The notes under the pieces: generated by a model | Told to the model about the DNA's origin: nothing | Databases searched by the model: none | The model's input: only the letters and a program-made list of their open reading frames with translations | Origin: Thraustochytrium sp. TN22 | Taxonomy: Eukaryota > Sar > Bigyra > Thraustochytrida > Thraustochytriidae | Direction: 5' to 3' | NCBI GenBank assembly: GCA_013306675.1 | Contig: JABLUY010000057.1 | Location: 95,233 to 159,232 of the forward strand | Length of the DNA stretch: 64,000 bases | Program-made: the position numbers and the translations under genes | In this document: one piece after another, positions 11,201-22,995 of the stretch | Position numbering within the stretch: the first letter of the stretch is position 1 | Layout: every line of letters starts with the position of its first letter

Positions 11201-12156
11201 ACATGTGGGCCGGGCACTTGCAGGTGGACGCGAGCGGGTGCACGCTGAGCTCGAGCAACTCGCTGCACTGCGAGCCGACGACGTACTCGACGACGGGTAT
11301 CTGCGACGAGTTCGACGCGTTTGCGACGGGCAGCTCTCCCGTGGCCTTTGACGGCTGTGTGGCGAGTGGGAGCACCCCGACCGCTGCGCCGACGACGCGT
11401 TCACCGACGCCGTACCCAACGACGAGGTCGCCGACCAAGAACCCGACGCCGTACCCAACGACGAGGTCGCCCACCAAGTCGCCAGCGACAACGCCGACGC
11501 GCACGCCGACAAAGAACCCGACGCCGTACCCAACGACGAGATCGCCCACCAAGTCGCCAGTGGCAACGCCGACGCGCACGCCGACCAAGAACCCGACGCC
11601 GTACCCAACGACGAGGTCGCCCACCAAGTCGCCAGCGACAACGCCGGCGCCGACGGCGACGCGCCTCGTGGGCGACGCCTGCGGCGTCTCAACGAGCGAA
11701 AACCTCTCGATCGCTGGCCGCAGGATCGCCTCCAAGACCGTCTCTGACGACAGTGCATGCGCTGAGGCCTGCGCTGAGAAGAGCAAGTGCGGAATGTTCA
11801 ACTTTGACACGGCCACTGGCAAGTGCACGATGCTCAAGCGCAAGGATCACACCGTCACGTCGACGGAGGGCGTCGTGGCGGGCGTCATCTCGTGTGCGGG
11901 AGAAGACGAGCTGGAGCGGTCATGCAAAGCGAAAGGCACTGGCCTCAAGCTCACTGGAACAGTGGTCGACGCCTTCGACAGCAGTAACTGGAAGAAATGC
12001 CAGCAGCGCTGCGTCGACGACAGCTCCTGCGCCTATTGGACCTGGTTTAAGCAGGGCGGTAAACGCTGTGAGCTCCTCTCGTCCATCACTGGAACGGCCA
12101 GCGCCAAGAGTGGCAAGCGCGGTCCTGCCGACTGCGACGACCTTGATAATATTTAA
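8263..12156 (+). CDS. Secreted G8/parallel beta-helix protein with PAN modules (array copy 3)
   Basis: 1,297 residues from the ATG at 8263, which has a good context (aaacATGG) and starts a signal peptide ([21 protein letters not shown]). The G8, beta-helix and following domains match copy 2 at a constant 5,078-bp offset with no indel from about 3256/8334 to 6325/11403. The two genes diverge at the stalk (11386-11665, here mixing [18 protein letters not shown] and TPTRTPT units) and in the two cysteine-rich C-terminal modules (for example [27 protein letters not shown]). Those modules resemble copy 5 more than copy 2. The frame is open upstream to 7810 without recognisable protein. Intronless. 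Probably a cell-surface or extracellular protein; ligand or substrate unknown. Confidence 0.85.
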   Translation: MARAAAVGAAVLALLAAYARAACTPTSTSSAPAYPASSSAFSTNGLIGMDDAAELVQLRFTPNSPPDGWDDSADCPHKASGLLAWEDAATWGGSVPANGAAVTLPANTKVLVGGCSVAAGTVFGLITIPATSELIFADEDIEFATTGMSVQGKLVMGSETCRINSKIVVTLHGSRPASLPATATYKGIVASGSGVLDLHGAIYHPTWTRLAATASAGDTEIFLMHRVNWQPGQNVLLTGTEIKDARDWHRNEVRTIAAVAIRGAFSRVTLTEALDYSHHASTKFQGEVGLLTRNIVIQGDESSEPSDTTPLACSDSTYSSYPCENTHLTGFGGHTMAAGSDATARFEGVELYRMGQTNALARYPYHLHQVFEGGSRSYLKHSSMHHTFFRCATIHRTNGTLIQDNVAYDAIGQCYYSGEDGDEEDNTVAFNLAAHVHFIGYPQRGAAQYIDDVYSHTDLVQPADSTASGFYITNTHNSYYGNAASGGYSGFAIVHMASPIMNARDSPIEPHKRPFVEFDGNSCHSSGWWWGSAACIYVGGTLKHVDDSSLDLVYNPGRSSTRDTRCEDDASKECPLVTTNTKVFLSRWGLNNWGQRSTIDSLEAHDTVRAIAVLGSHFITNILTECRTGFTPESPGTKWLETQWFNYHVGFEFYDVYQRHVVDGITFRNCGDSTTYTPSPVWRFLTHSDRYVPGFIQGTLNVVYENVDRDAFALPSVPDYLSISGHLANSYDADGSFFGTSASPKTIGSARGGIEWWRLDDEGCTKHGDLWYECEYVSPYTGKPRRTASFTVVHDQDMADDVNNGVLCGNGNQIQCDRIGSVMHLGREGDPDVVGLPIKNNAVLTGPANGLGWLLLYNDGSPVSAKFNLAQIDEDDVLLLAMPYPAGTSFSVKYVAAYWCNPAWWSSVPTACEHPFTAVSSVQEVLDSNGDAYYYSTSRQLLFVRFVQQKMAPLSFTQTPAYGNLGTAYYERSGVRFAPNMWAGHLQVDASGCTLSSSNSLHCEPTTYSTTGICDEFDAFATGSSPVAFDGCVASGSTPTAAPTTRSPTPYPTTRSPTKNPTPYPTTRSPTKSPATTPTRTPTKNPTPYPTTRSPTKSPVATPTRTPTKNPTPYPTTRSPTKSPATTPAPTATRLVGDACGVSTSENLSIAGRRIASKTVSDDSACAEACAEKSKCGMFNFDTATGKCTMLKRKDHTVTSTEGVVAGVISCAGEDELERSCKAKGTGLKLTGTVVDAFDSSNWKKCQQRCVDDSSCAYWTWFKQGGKRCELLSSITGTASAKSGKRGPADCDDLDNI
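11386..11665 (+). repeat. Coding minisatellite of copy 3 stalk
   Basis: Imperfect tandem units encode P/T/S-rich segments such as [21 protein letters not shown] higher-order unit of about 25 residues is repeated two to three times. It lies between the conserved domain and the PAN modules. Confidence 0.8.
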
Positions 12157-13006
12157 AAACTGTGATAATCATGATACGAAGCTCTTGTTCCTCTTTCACT
12201 TTGTAGAACAATCATGATACGAAGCTCTTGCTCCTCTCGCTCTTGTTCTTCTCGCTCTTGTTCCTCTCGCTCTTGTTCCTCTCGCTCTTGTTGCCAGCCT
12301 CATTTCATTTCAAGAAAGGCAAAATCCGACCGAAGATCGACATTCGGCCCGGCAAGGCCCGCCAAGTCGGATGAATCTTCCCCTTCCAGACGCTAGCTTG
12401 CTTGACACCACCCCTCGGGTCATCATTCCCTCGCACGCTCGCTCCCTCGCACGCTCGCCCCCTCGCGCTCGTGCAGCTCGCTCGCCCAGACACTTCGCTT
12501 GCCCAGCGGTGGCCGTCCAGGCCATGCAAAACAAAATGGCCAGCATGTGGGACTTCCCTGCTGTGGGCATCGTGTGGCGCTCGTGCATTCGCGTGCGTGT
12601 TCTAACTGCTGTCCTCCTTGCTGGGCCACGTGCTGAGCCATGCGTCTGATTTCTTTCTCGCCCGCCCTCAGTGGCCTGCACGGCCATTCGCGTGCGCGTC
12701 AACTGTCCTCCTTGCTGGGCCATGGCACCATGCCCGAGATCTGCCCATGCGCTGCCACGTGGTCTGGCCGGCCGCGTCGGACGATGACAGCGCCAGCTTG
12801 ATGCCGCGCGCACCTTGATTGCTCGCTCGCTACTGCCTCACAACGGCACAAGAGGCCGCCCGGGGCCTCACATGGCTCGCATGGCCCGCGCGGTCATCCC
12901 TTTCAACCTCCCAGGACGCCGTCGCCGGCGCTGCAATGCAGCACCGCATTGGAGGAAGCAGACCTGCATTGCCCACGCAAACCAAACCCTCAACCAAAAC
13001 AAAAGC
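12157..13006. other. Intergenic spacer between array copies 3 and 4, partly duplicated upstream of copy 5
   Basis: Contains a 21-nt direct repeat (12167-12187 and 12210-12230) and then a roughly 15-bp CT-rich tandem repeat (ctcgctcttgttcct) to about 12297. From about 12330 onward, and again at 12720-12835 and 12961-13006, the sequence matches the spacer before copy 5 (18357-19013). The duplicated unit therefore includes 5' flanking DNA and probably the promoter. No gene seen. Confidence 0.65.
12167..12297. repeat. Direct repeat plus CT-rich minisatellite downstream of copy 3
   Basis: aatcatgatacgaagctcttg occurs at 12167 and 12210 (period 43). It is followed by about five copies of a 15-bp unit ctcgctcttgttcct. 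It lies immediately 3' of the copy-3 stop codon and may be in its 3' UTR. Confidence 0.8.
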
Positions 13007-16000
13007 ATGGCGCTCCATTGGCGTGCCATCCTCTTCTTCATCGCGACGACAGCCAGCCTCCTCGTCCACACCACGTTTGCGCAGTCCTGTTCGCCATCGT
13101 CGACGAGCGCTGCGCCTCGCTATGGCGCCAGCGCAAGCTTCCCAACCGGCAGCCTCATCAGCATGAGCACGGCCACAGAGAACATCCAACTACGCTTCAC
13201 GCCCAACTCGCCGCCGGCCGGCTGGGATGACCGCACCAGCTGCCCACATGAGGCCTCCGGCCTGCTCGCCTGGGAGGATGCCGCCACCTGGGGCGGCTCC
13301 GTGCCCGCCAACGGCGCGGCCGTCACGCTGCCCGCCAACACCAAGGTGCTCGTCGGCGGCTGCTCTGTCCCCGCCGGCACCGTCTTCGGACTCATCACCA
13401 TTCCGGCCACCTCCGAGCTCATCTTCGCCGACGAGGACATCGACTTCGCCACCACCGGCATGTCCGTTCAGGGCAAGCTCGTCATGGGCTCCGAGACCTG
13501 CCGCATCAACAGCAAGATCGTTGTCACGCTCCACGGCAGCCGGCCCACCAGCCTGCCGGCCACCGCGACGTACAAGGGCATCGTGGCCTCGGGCAGCGGC
13601 GTGCTGGACCTGCACGGCGCCATCTACCACCCGACGTGGACGCGTCTCTCCGCGACAGCATCGCCGGGCGGCACGGAGCTCTTTCTGCAGCACCGCGTCA
13701 ACTGGCAGCCTGGGCAGACCATCATGATCACCGGCACCGAGATCAAGGACTCGCGCGATTGGCACCGCAACGAGGTGCGCACCATCGCGGCCGTCGCCAC
13801 GAAAGGCGAGTTCTCGCGTGTCACGCTCACGTCAGCACTCAGCTATACGCACTACGGCGGCTCCGAGTACCAGGCCGAGGTGGGCCTGCTCTCGCGCAAC
13901 ATCGTCATCCAGGGCGACGCCTCGTCCGAGCCCACCGACACGAGCCCGCTCGTCTGTGGCGACCACCTCTATCGCTCGTATCCGTGCGAGGACTCCTTCC
14001 TGACGGGCTTTGGCGGCCACACCATGGCGGCCGGGCCGGACGCCACAGCGCGCTTCGAGGGCGTCGAGCTCTACCGCATGGGCCAGACCAACGCGCTCGC
14101 GCGCTACCCGTACCACCTGCATCTAGTGGGCGATGGCGGCTCGCGCTCGTACCTCAAGCACTCCAGCATGCACCGCTCCTTTTATCGCTGCGCCACCATC
14201 CACGGCACCAACAACACCCTCATGCAGGACAATGTGGCCTACGACGCCATCGGCCACTGCTTCTACTCGGGCGAGGACGGCGTCGAGGTGAACAACACGC
14301 TGGCCTACAACCTGGCGGCGCACGTGCACTTTATCGGCTACCCGCAGCACTCCGGCGCGCAGTTCATCGACAACGTCTACAGCAACAGCAATCTCGTGCA
14401 GCCCGCGGATTCGACCGCGAGCGGCTTCTACATCACCAATGCGTACAACCGGTACTACGGCAACGCGGCCTCGGGCGGCTACGCAGGCTTCGCCATTGTC
14501 AAGCTGCCGCGGCCCGTGATGCACTTTCAAACCACGGACGAGATCATTCCGGGCCTGGCGCCGGACCAGCGGCCCATGCTCGAGTTTGATGGCAACTCGT
14601 GCCACTCCACGGGCTTCTGGTGGGTGGTACGTCTTCTTGCTTGTCTTGCTTGTCGGCTGGCTGGGCCAAAAGAAAAACTAACCAACACGCAATGCACAGA
14701 TGTCCGGCTGCGTCTACGTCGGTGGCCAGCTCGAGCACGTGGGCGATACAACGCAGCTCGTGTACAACCCGGGACGCCAGCCCTTTGGCCGCGACACGCA
14801 GTGCCTGACCAACCCAGACAGCGAGAGCATCTACAACCGGTACTCGGAGTGCCCCCTGGTGATGAACAACACCAAGGTCTTTCTGTGCAACTGGGGCATC
14901 AACAACTGGGGCCAGCGCTCCACTATTAATGGCGTCGAGGCGCACGACACTGTGCGCGCTGTGGCCGTACTGGGCGCGCACTTTGTCACCAATGTGCTCA
15001 CGGTATGCCGCACCGGCAGCTTCGTGCCGGAGCAGCCCGAAGAAGGGTACTACGGCACGCGCTGGTACAACGGGCACATGGGCTTCGAGTGGTATGACAC
15101 TGCGCAGTACCACCTGGTCGACGGCATCACCTTCCGCAACTGCGGGGCGCCGCCGGTTGACCCGAACGACCCGTACGACTTCGGCTCTCCAGTCTGGCGC
15201 GTGCTCACGCACTCGGACCGCTACGTGCCGGGCCACCTGCAGTCGACTAAGAACGTGCGCTACGAGAATGTCAACTCCAACTACCTGGTCATGCCCAATG
15301 GGCCAGATACTCTCGCGGTGAGCGGCAACCTGAGCAACTGGATTGACGAGGACGGCTCGGTCTTTGGCAAGTCATCGCCGCAGCTCATCGGGTCGCGGCG
15401 CGGCGGCATGGAGTGGTGGCACCTCGACGACGCGTGCACATCGGAGAACAACGATTATTGGTACTCTTGCGATCGCATCTCGCCGTACACAGGCCTGCGC
15501 CGTGGCGTCGGCAGTTTCTACATTGAGCACAATGCGGCACTCAAGGCACGTTTCGACAGTGGCGAGATCTGCGGCAACGGCGAGAGCCCGCGACTCCCCT
15601 GCCCGACCATCGGCTCCGTTGTGCATCTCGGCCAGCAAGGCGACCCGGCCGAGGTGGGCCTGGCGCTCTCGTCGAACACGGTGGTGACCGGGCCGACGAA
15701 CGGGCTTGGGTGGCTTATCCTCTTTGACAAGGGCAGCCCGACGTCGGCGACGTTCAACTTCGCACAGATCGACGAGGACGACCGCGTGCTTGTGGCGCTG
15801 CCGTACCCGCCCGGCACGAGCTTTGACATTCGCTACAAGGCCGCGTACTGGTGCTACGCTCCACTCTACACGTGTGAAGTGCAGCTCACGGCAGCCACCT
15901 CGCTGAGTGCCGTCATCCAGGGCAACGGCGACCTTTACTACTACGATTCGACCCGCGGCCTGCTCTTCTTCCGTTTTGTGCAGCAGGTGATGGACCGACT

Positions 16001-18071
16001 CGACTTCTCGCAAGCGCCGGCCTACGGCACCCTGGGCACGACATACTTTGAGCACTCCGGCATGCGCATCGCGCCCATCACGTGGGGCGGCGGCGGAATT
16101 GAGCTCAGGGCCTCAGGTTGCACGCTCAACGCGGCGGACAGCGCCTACTGTGCGCCCTCGGCCTACTCGCAGGATGGCATCTGCCAGGATCATGGTTTCG
16201 CGTCGGGCACGGTGCCTGTGGCGTTCGATGGCTGTGCACAGCCGTCTGGCGGTGGAGGTGGTAGCAGCAGCAGATCTCCAACGATGATGCCGACGCCTCT
16301 CTCGACGGCGACAGCCGAGCCGACCCTCGCCGAAAGGACAACGGCGCCCACGACTGCGCGGACGACCGCCGCGCCAACTACGCCAGCACCGACTACACCG
16401 ACGGCGGAGCCCACGAGAGGCGCAACGGCGGAGCCCACGGCATCTGACGACGGCCCCTTTTGCAATTGGGGTGCAGAGCTCGTCCAGGGCGAGCTGCTCG
16501 AGGACATTGGGGACGTTGACTCTTGGCAGGCGTGCCAGACCTGGTGCCGCGAATTCGAAACGCGTGGCTGCATCGCGTGGAGCTGGTACGAGGACGAAGG
16601 CGCCCTCTACTGCAACCTGTACTCGGAGGTCACTGGCGTCAACGTTGAGCCCAACTTTCTCTCCGGCGCGCTGGATTGCGGATCGGCGCCGACGACGAAT
16701 GAGCCTGTCACGACAGACGCGCCGACAACGCCAGCCTCGGCTGCACCGACGACGGAGCCTACGACACGCGCAACGGCGGAGCCCACGGCATCTGACGACG
16801 GCCCCTTTTGCAACTGGGGTGCAGAGCTCGTCCAGGGCGAGCTGCTCGAGGACATTGGGGACGTTGACTCTTGGCAGGCGTGCCAGACCTGGTGCCGCGA
16901 ATTCGAAACGCGTGGCTGCATCGCGTGGAGCTGGTACGAGGACGAAGGCGCCCTCTACTGCAACCTGTACTCGGAGGTCACTGGCGTCAACGTTGAGCCC
17001 AACTTTCTCTCCGGCGCGCTGGATTGCGGATCGGCGCCGACGACGAATGAGCCTGTCACGACAGACGCGCCGACAACGCCAGCCTCGGCTGCACCGACGA
17101 CGGAGCCTACGACACGCGCAACGGCGGAGCCCACGGCATCTGACGACGGCCCCTTTTGCAACTGGGGTGCAGAGCTCGTCCAGGGCGAGCTGCTTGAGGA
17201 CATTGGGGACGTTGACTCTTGGCAGGCGTGCCAGACCTGGTGCCGCGAATTTAAAACGCGTGGCTGCATCGCGTGGAGCTGGTACGAGGACGAAGGCGCC
17301 CTCTACTGCAACCTGTACTCGGAGGTCACTGGCGTCAACGTTGAGCCCAACTTTCTCTCCGGCGCGCTGGATTGCGGATCGGCGCCGACGACGAATGAGC
17401 CTGTCACGACAGACGCGCCGACAACGCCAGCCTCGGCTGCGCCGACGACGGAGTCTACGACACGCGCAACGGTGGAGCCCACGGCATCTGACGACGGCCC
17501 CTTTTGTAACTGGGGTGCAGAGCTCGTCCAGGGCGAGCTGCTCGAGGACATTGGGGACGTTGACTCTTGGCAGGCGTGCCAGACCTGGTGCCGCGAATTT
17601 AAAACGCGTGGCTGCATCGCGTGGAGCTGGTACGAGGACGAAGGCGCCCTCTACTGCAACCTGTACTCGGAGATGACCGGCGCCAACATCGAGCCTGACG
17701 TTGTCTCTGGCGGACTGGAGTGCGGCTCAGCGTCCCCGAGTGCAGAGCCCACGACCGCTGAGCCCACCTCGGCAGCACCCACGACTGCCCAGCCTACGCC
17801 AGCCACGCCGGCGAAGCCATTTCCTGTCGATAGCCCGCAATGCACCTGGGCTGAGCGGGCCGTGCAAGGCGACGTGGTGCGTTCCATGAACCGAGTGCGC
17901 TCCTGGAAGGCCTGCCAGAACAAGTGCCGTAAGCGCAAGGCGCGAGGCAAACGAGGCTGCGAAGCATGGACCTTTTACAAGGACAAGGAGGTGCGCTTCT
18001 GTATTCTCTACTCTCGGGTCACAGGCGTCACCACCGAGCCCGGCTACATCTCTGGCGCGCGGGAGTGCTAA
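13007..18071 (+). CDS. Secreted G8/beta-helix protein with five tandem PAN-like modules (array copy 4, two exons)
   Basis: Exons 13007-14626 and 14700-18071 give 1,663 residues; the intron is phase 0. The ATG at 13007 starts a signal peptide (MALHWRAILFFIATTASLLVHTTFA). G8 domain at about 78-175, beta-helix region with RYPYHLH and CATIHGTNNTLMQDNVAYD, then the conserved post-helix domain. Instead of the two-module tail of copies 1-3, it carries P/T linkers and four nearly identical modules (WQACQTWCREF...GCIAWSWYEDEGALYCNLYS) plus a fifth divergent one (CEAWTFYKDK...CILYS), ending TAA at 18069-18071. The splice is supported because the intronless copies 2 and 3 read straight through the same place. 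The cysteine pattern is PAN/apple-like. Probable adhesive or carbohydrate-binding surface protein. Confidence 0.85.
14627..14699 (+). other. Phase-0 spliceosomal intron (73 nt) in array copy 4
   Basis: Donor GTACGT, branch-like CTAAC at 14678-14682 (branch A 18 nt before the 3' end), acceptor CACAG. Splicing joins ...GFWWV to MSGCVYVGG, which aligns to [13 protein letters not shown] in the intronless copies. Confidence 0.9.
16441..17727 (+). repeat. Four tandem 348-bp repeats encoding PAN-like modules
   Basis: Units begin at 16441, 16789, 17137 and 17485, a constant period of 348 bp. Units 1-3 differ at only a few bases; the fourth diverges near its 3' end. Each encodes a cysteine-rich module of about 76 residues plus a P/T linker of about 40 residues. 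Near-identity indicates recent tandem duplication or ongoing homogenisation. Confidence 0.95.
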
Positions 18072-19013
18072 GCAAAACCTGCAACTACCTTGCTTATAAA
18101 TCTTACGAATTCAGATTGTCTCTTTCATGTTTCATTCGCACGGACAAGCAATGCGTGGGCTGCCGCTCCCAATGCACGAATTTTGCAGTTGTGTCGCCGT
18201 GTCTGCGGAGCTCTCCGCCATGGCGTGATGTGGCATAGCGCAGCGAGCTAGCTAGCCTTTTGACCTGCTCCTTATTAAGGAGGGTGGCAAGCGCTGTGAG
18301 CCCCTCTCACTCGATAGGAAAGAAAAAAAAGACGACGATCGCCGGCGTAGCCCGACCAGAAATCGACACTCAACCTGGCAAGGCCCGGCAAGTCGGATCA
18401 ATCTTCCCCTCCCGGACGCCCGCTTGCTTGCTATAAGTATTTCCCCCGGGCCCTCGCTCCCTCGCACGCTCGCTCCCTCGCACGCTCGCGCCCGAGTGAG
18501 GGAGCTCCCTCGCAAGCTCGCACGCTGAGCTCACACTTCTCTCGCCCATGCGCGGATGCCAATACGTTGCCCACCACAGGGAAGCCCAACGTGCTGGGCC
18601 ATCCGCCACGCGGTCAGATTGGCCTCCACGGCCATTCGCGTGTGCGTCAATTGTCCCCCTTGCCGGGCCATGGCACCATGCCCGAGATCTGCCCATGCGC
18701 TGCCGCAAGCACACGTACATGGTCCGGCCGGCCGCGTCGGACGATGATTGCGCCGGCTTGATGCCGCGCGCACCTTGATTGCTCCACTCGCTCGTTCGCC
18801 CGTGCCTCTTACTTACTTACTCACTTACTTACTTACCTACAACGCCGCGGGGCCGCGCGGGGCCTCACATGGCTCGCATGGCCCGCGCGGCCATCACCTC
18901 CAACCCTCGCTTCATCGACTCCACGGCTTCCAGGAAGGACGCTGCCGCGCCGGCGCGGCAGCAAGCAAACCTGCATTGCCCACGCAAACCAAACCCTCAA
19001 CCAAAACAAAAGC
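18072..19013. other. Intergenic spacer between array copies 4 and 5
   Basis: No gene seen. It carries CTCG-rich low-complexity sequence (about 18440-18490), a CTTA tetranucleotide run (about 18808-18838) and segments matching the copy-4 upstream spacer. The last 46 bases before the ATG are virtually the same as those before copy 4, so the two genes probably share core promoter and leader. Confidence 0.6.
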
Positions 19014-22000
19014 ATGGCGCTCCATTGGCGTGCCATCCTCTTCTTCATCGCGACGACAGCCAGCCTCCTCGTCCACACCACGTTTGCGCAGTCCTGTTCG
19101 CCATCGTCGACGAGCGCTGCGCCTCGCTATGGCGCCAGCGCAAGCTTCCCAACCGGCAGCCTCATCAGCATGAGCGAGGCCACAGAGAACATCCAACTGC
19201 GCTTCACGCCCAACTCGCCGCCGGCCGGCTGGGATGACCGCACCAGCTGCCCACATGAGGCCTCCGGCCTGCTCGCCTGGGAGGACGCCGCCACCTGGGG
19301 CGGCTCCGTGCCCGCCAACGGCGCGGCCGTCACGCTGCCCGCCAACACCAAGGTGCTCGTCGGCGGCTGCTCCGTCCCCGCCGGCACCGTCTTCGGACTC
19401 ATCACCATTCCGGCCACCTCCGAGCTCATCTTCGCCGACGAGGACATCGACTTCGCCACCACCGGCATGTCCGTTCAGGGCAAGCTCGTCATGGGCTCCG
19501 AGACCTGCCGCATCAACAGCAAGATCGTTGTCACGCTCCACGGCAGCCGGCCCACCAGCCTGCCGGCCACCGCGACGTACAAGGGCATCGTGGCCTCGGG
19601 CAGCGGCGTGCTGGACCTGCACGGCGCCATCTACCACCCGACGTGGACGCGTCTCTCCGCGACAGCATCGCCGGGCGGCACGGAGCTCTTTCTGCAGCAC
19701 CGCGTCAACTGGCAGCCTGGGCAGACCATCATGATCACCGGCACGGAGATTAAGGACTCGCGCGACTGGCACCGCAACGAGGTGCGCACCGTCGCGTCCG
19801 TGGCCATCAACGGCGAGTTCTCGCGTGTCACGCTCACGTCAGCACTCAGCTACACGCACTATGGCGGCTCCGAATACCAAGCTGAGGTGGGCCTGCTCTC
19901 GCGTAACATTGTCATCCAGGGCGATGTCTCGTCCGAGCCCACCGACACGACCCCGCTCGTCTGCAGCGACAACCTCTACCGCTCGTACCCATGCGAGGAC
20001 TCCTTCCTGACGGGCTTTGGCGGCCACACCATGGCGGCCGGGCCGGACGCCACAGCGCGCTTCGAGGGCGTCGAGCTCTACCGCATGGGCCAGACCAACG
20101 CGCTCGCGCGCTACCCGTACCACCTGCACCTGGTGGGAGACGGCGGCTCGCGCTCGTACCTCAAGCACTCCAGCATGCACCGCTCCTTTTATCGCTGCGC
20201 CACCATCCACGGCACCAACAACACCCTCATGCAGGACAATGTGGCCTACGACGCCATCGGCCACTGCTTCTACTCGGGCGAGGACGGCGTCGAGGTGAAC
20301 AACACGCTGGCCTACAACCTGGCGGCGCACGTGCACTTTATCGGCTACCCGCAGCACTCCGGCGCGCAGTTCATCGACAACGTCTACAGCAACAGCAATC
20401 TCGTTCAGCCCGCCGATACCACGGCCAGCGGCTTCTACATCACCAACGCGAATAACCGGTACTACGGCAACGCGGCTTCGGGCGGCTACGCAGGCTTCGC
20501 CATTGTCAAGCTGCCGCGGCCCATTATGAACTTTCAGACCACGGGCGAGATTATCCCGGGGCACGGGCCGGACCAGCAGCCCATGCTCGAATTTGACGGC
20601 AATTCCTGTCACTCCACGGGCTTCTGGTGGGTGGTACGTCCTCAGCCTTGTCTCGCTTGTCGGCTGGCTGGGCCAAAAGAAAAACTAACCAACACGCACG
20701 CGTGTACAATGCACAGATGTCCGGCTGCGTCTACGTCGGTGGCCAGCTCGAGCACGTGGGCGATACCACGCAGCTCGTGTACAACCCGGGACGCCAGCCC
20801 TTTGGCCGCGACACGCAGTGCCTGACCAACCCAGACAGCGAGAGCATCTACAACCGGTACTCGGAGTGCCCCCTGGTGATTAACAACACCAAGGTCTTTC
20901 TGTGCAACTGGGGCATCAACAACTGGGGTCAACGGTCCACTATTAATGGCGTCGAGGCGCACGACACTGTGCGCGCTGTGGCCGTACTGGGCGCGCACTT
21001 TGTCACCAATGTGCTCACGGTATGCCGCACCGGCAGCTTCGTGCCGGAGCAGCCCGAAGAAGGGTACTACGGCACGCGCTGGTACAACGGGCACATGGGC
21101 TTCGAGTGGTATGACACTGCGCAGTACCACCTGGTCGACGGCATCACCTTCCGCAACTGCGGGGCGCCGCCGGTTGACCCGAACGACCCGTACGACTTCG
21201 GCTCTCCAGTCTGGCGCGTGCTCACGCACTCGGACCGCTACGTGCCGGGCCACCTGCAGTCGACTAAGAACGTGCGCTACGAGAATGTCAACTCCAACTA
21301 CCTGGTCATGCCCAATGGGCCAGATACTCTCGCGGTGAGCGGCAACCTGAGCAACTGGATCGACGAGGACGGCTCGGTCTTTGGCAAGTCGTCGCCGCAG
21401 CTCATCGGGTCGCGGCGCGGCGGCATGGAGTGGTGGCGCCTCGACGACGCGTGCACCTCGGAGAACAACGATTATTGGTACTCTTGCGATCGCATCTCGC
21501 CGTACACAGGCCTGCGCCGTGGCGTCGGCAGTTTCTACATTGAGCACAATGCGGCACTCAAGGCACGTTTCGACAGTGGCGAGATCTGCGGCAACGGCGA
21601 GAGCCCGCGACTCCCCTGCCCGACCATCGGCTCCGTTGTGCATCTCGGCCAGCAAGGCGACCCGGCCGAGGTGGGCCTGGCGCTCTCGTCGAACACGGTG
21701 GTGACCGGGCCGACGAACGGGCTTGGGTGGCTTATCCTCTTTGACAAGGGCAGCCCGACGTCGGCGACGTTCAACTTCGCACAGATCGACGAGGACGACC
21801 GCGTGCTCGTGGCGCTGCCGTACCCGCCCGGCACGAGCTTTGACATTCGCTACAAGGCCGCGTACTGGTGCTACGCTCCACTCTACACGTGTGAGGTGCA
21901 GCTCACGGCGGCCACCTCACTGAGTGCCGTCATCCAGGGCAACGGCGACCTGTACTACTACGATTCGACCCGCGGCCTGCTCTTCTTCCGTTTTGTGCAG

Positions 22001-22771
22001 CAGGTGATGGACCGGCTCGACTTCTCGCGGGCGCCAGCCTACGGCACCTTGGGCACGACGTACTTTGAGTACTCCGACATGCGCATCGCGCCCATCACGT
22101 GGGGCGGCGGTGGAATTGAGCTCACGGCGAGCGGGTGCGCCAAGAATAGCGCGGACAAGAAGTACTGCAGGCCGGTCAGTTATAGCACGGCAGGCATCTG
22201 CGAGGATCATGGTTTTCCAGCGGGGAGCACGCCCGTCTCGTATGACGCCTGTGCCGTCCAAAACGGTGCCGGATCAGAATGCACGGTGGAGACGAGTGAG
22301 GGCCTCCGTATCGCGAGCGGCGTGGTGGCCAAGTCGACGGAGGCGAGCGTGTCTGCGTGCGCGTCGGCGTGTGAGGCACATCCCAAGTGTGGAATGTTCA
22401 ACTTCGAGACGGCCTCGGGCAAGTGCTCGCTGCTCAAGCGCAAGAAGCACTCCGTCTCGGTGGACTCAGGTGTGACGTCGGGCGTTCTAACGTGCCCTGG
22501 GGACGCGGCCAGTGTGCCGCGCACGTGCAAGGCGGCCAAGTCGGGCTCCAAGCTGACGGGCACGGTGTTAGACGACGTGGCGACGAAGAACTGGAAGGAT
22601 TGCCAGGAGCGCTGTGCGGCCGACAGTGCGTGCGCCTTTTGGACGTGGTTCAAGGAGGGCGGCAAGCGGTGCCAGCTGCTGTCGGATATCTCCGGCACGA
22701 CCAAGGCCAAGGGCGGCAAACGCGGACCGGGCAACTGCCGGGACCTGAACAATCCTCGTCTCCTCCCGTGA
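19014..22771 (+). CDS. Secreted G8/beta-helix protein, mosaic of copy-4 body and copy-3-type tail (array copy 5, two exons)
   Basis: Exons 19014-20633 and 20717-22771 give 1,224 residues. The signal peptide and G8/beta-helix domains are almost identical to copy 4 (offset 6,007 bp before and 6,017 bp after the intron, reflecting a 10-bp insertion in this intron). Similarity to copy 4 stops near 22110, just after the conserved post-helix domain. From there the two C-terminal modules (CGMFNFETASGKC, CAFWTWFKEGGKRC) resemble those of copy 3, and there is no P/T stalk. Stop TGA at 22769-22771. The change of partner at a domain boundary suggests recombination between array members. Location and role as for the other copies; ligand unknown. 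Confidence 0.85.
20634..20716 (+). other. Phase-0 spliceosomal intron (83 nt) in array copy 5
   Basis: Same position as the copy-4 intron: donor GTACGT, CTAAC branch-like site at 20685-20689, acceptor CACAG. It differs from the copy-4 intron by a 10-bp insertion near the 3' end. Confidence 0.9.
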
Positions 22772-22995
22772 TGACGCTGGTTGGAGGTTGAACAAGGTTC
22801 ACCGGCCTGCGCCAGACCGCGGATTCGATGATACGTGCGTAAAATGAAAATGAGGAACCTGTAATTCCTTTCTTGCTCGCACTCTCAGTCGACTTGAGAA
22901 GCTTATAGCTAGTGTACTGCGAAGATGAGCGACGAGTTCGCTGACCCCCCACGCGCTCCCCGATCCAATCCTGTCCCTCTTTGTGCTTCACTTTT

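Noticed and set aside
14612-14710. Frameshift or pseudogene in array copy 4 (and likewise copy 5)
   Set aside because: The break is explained by a short intron with canonical donor, branch and acceptor. Both copies have it at the same place, and splicing restores the paralog alignment.
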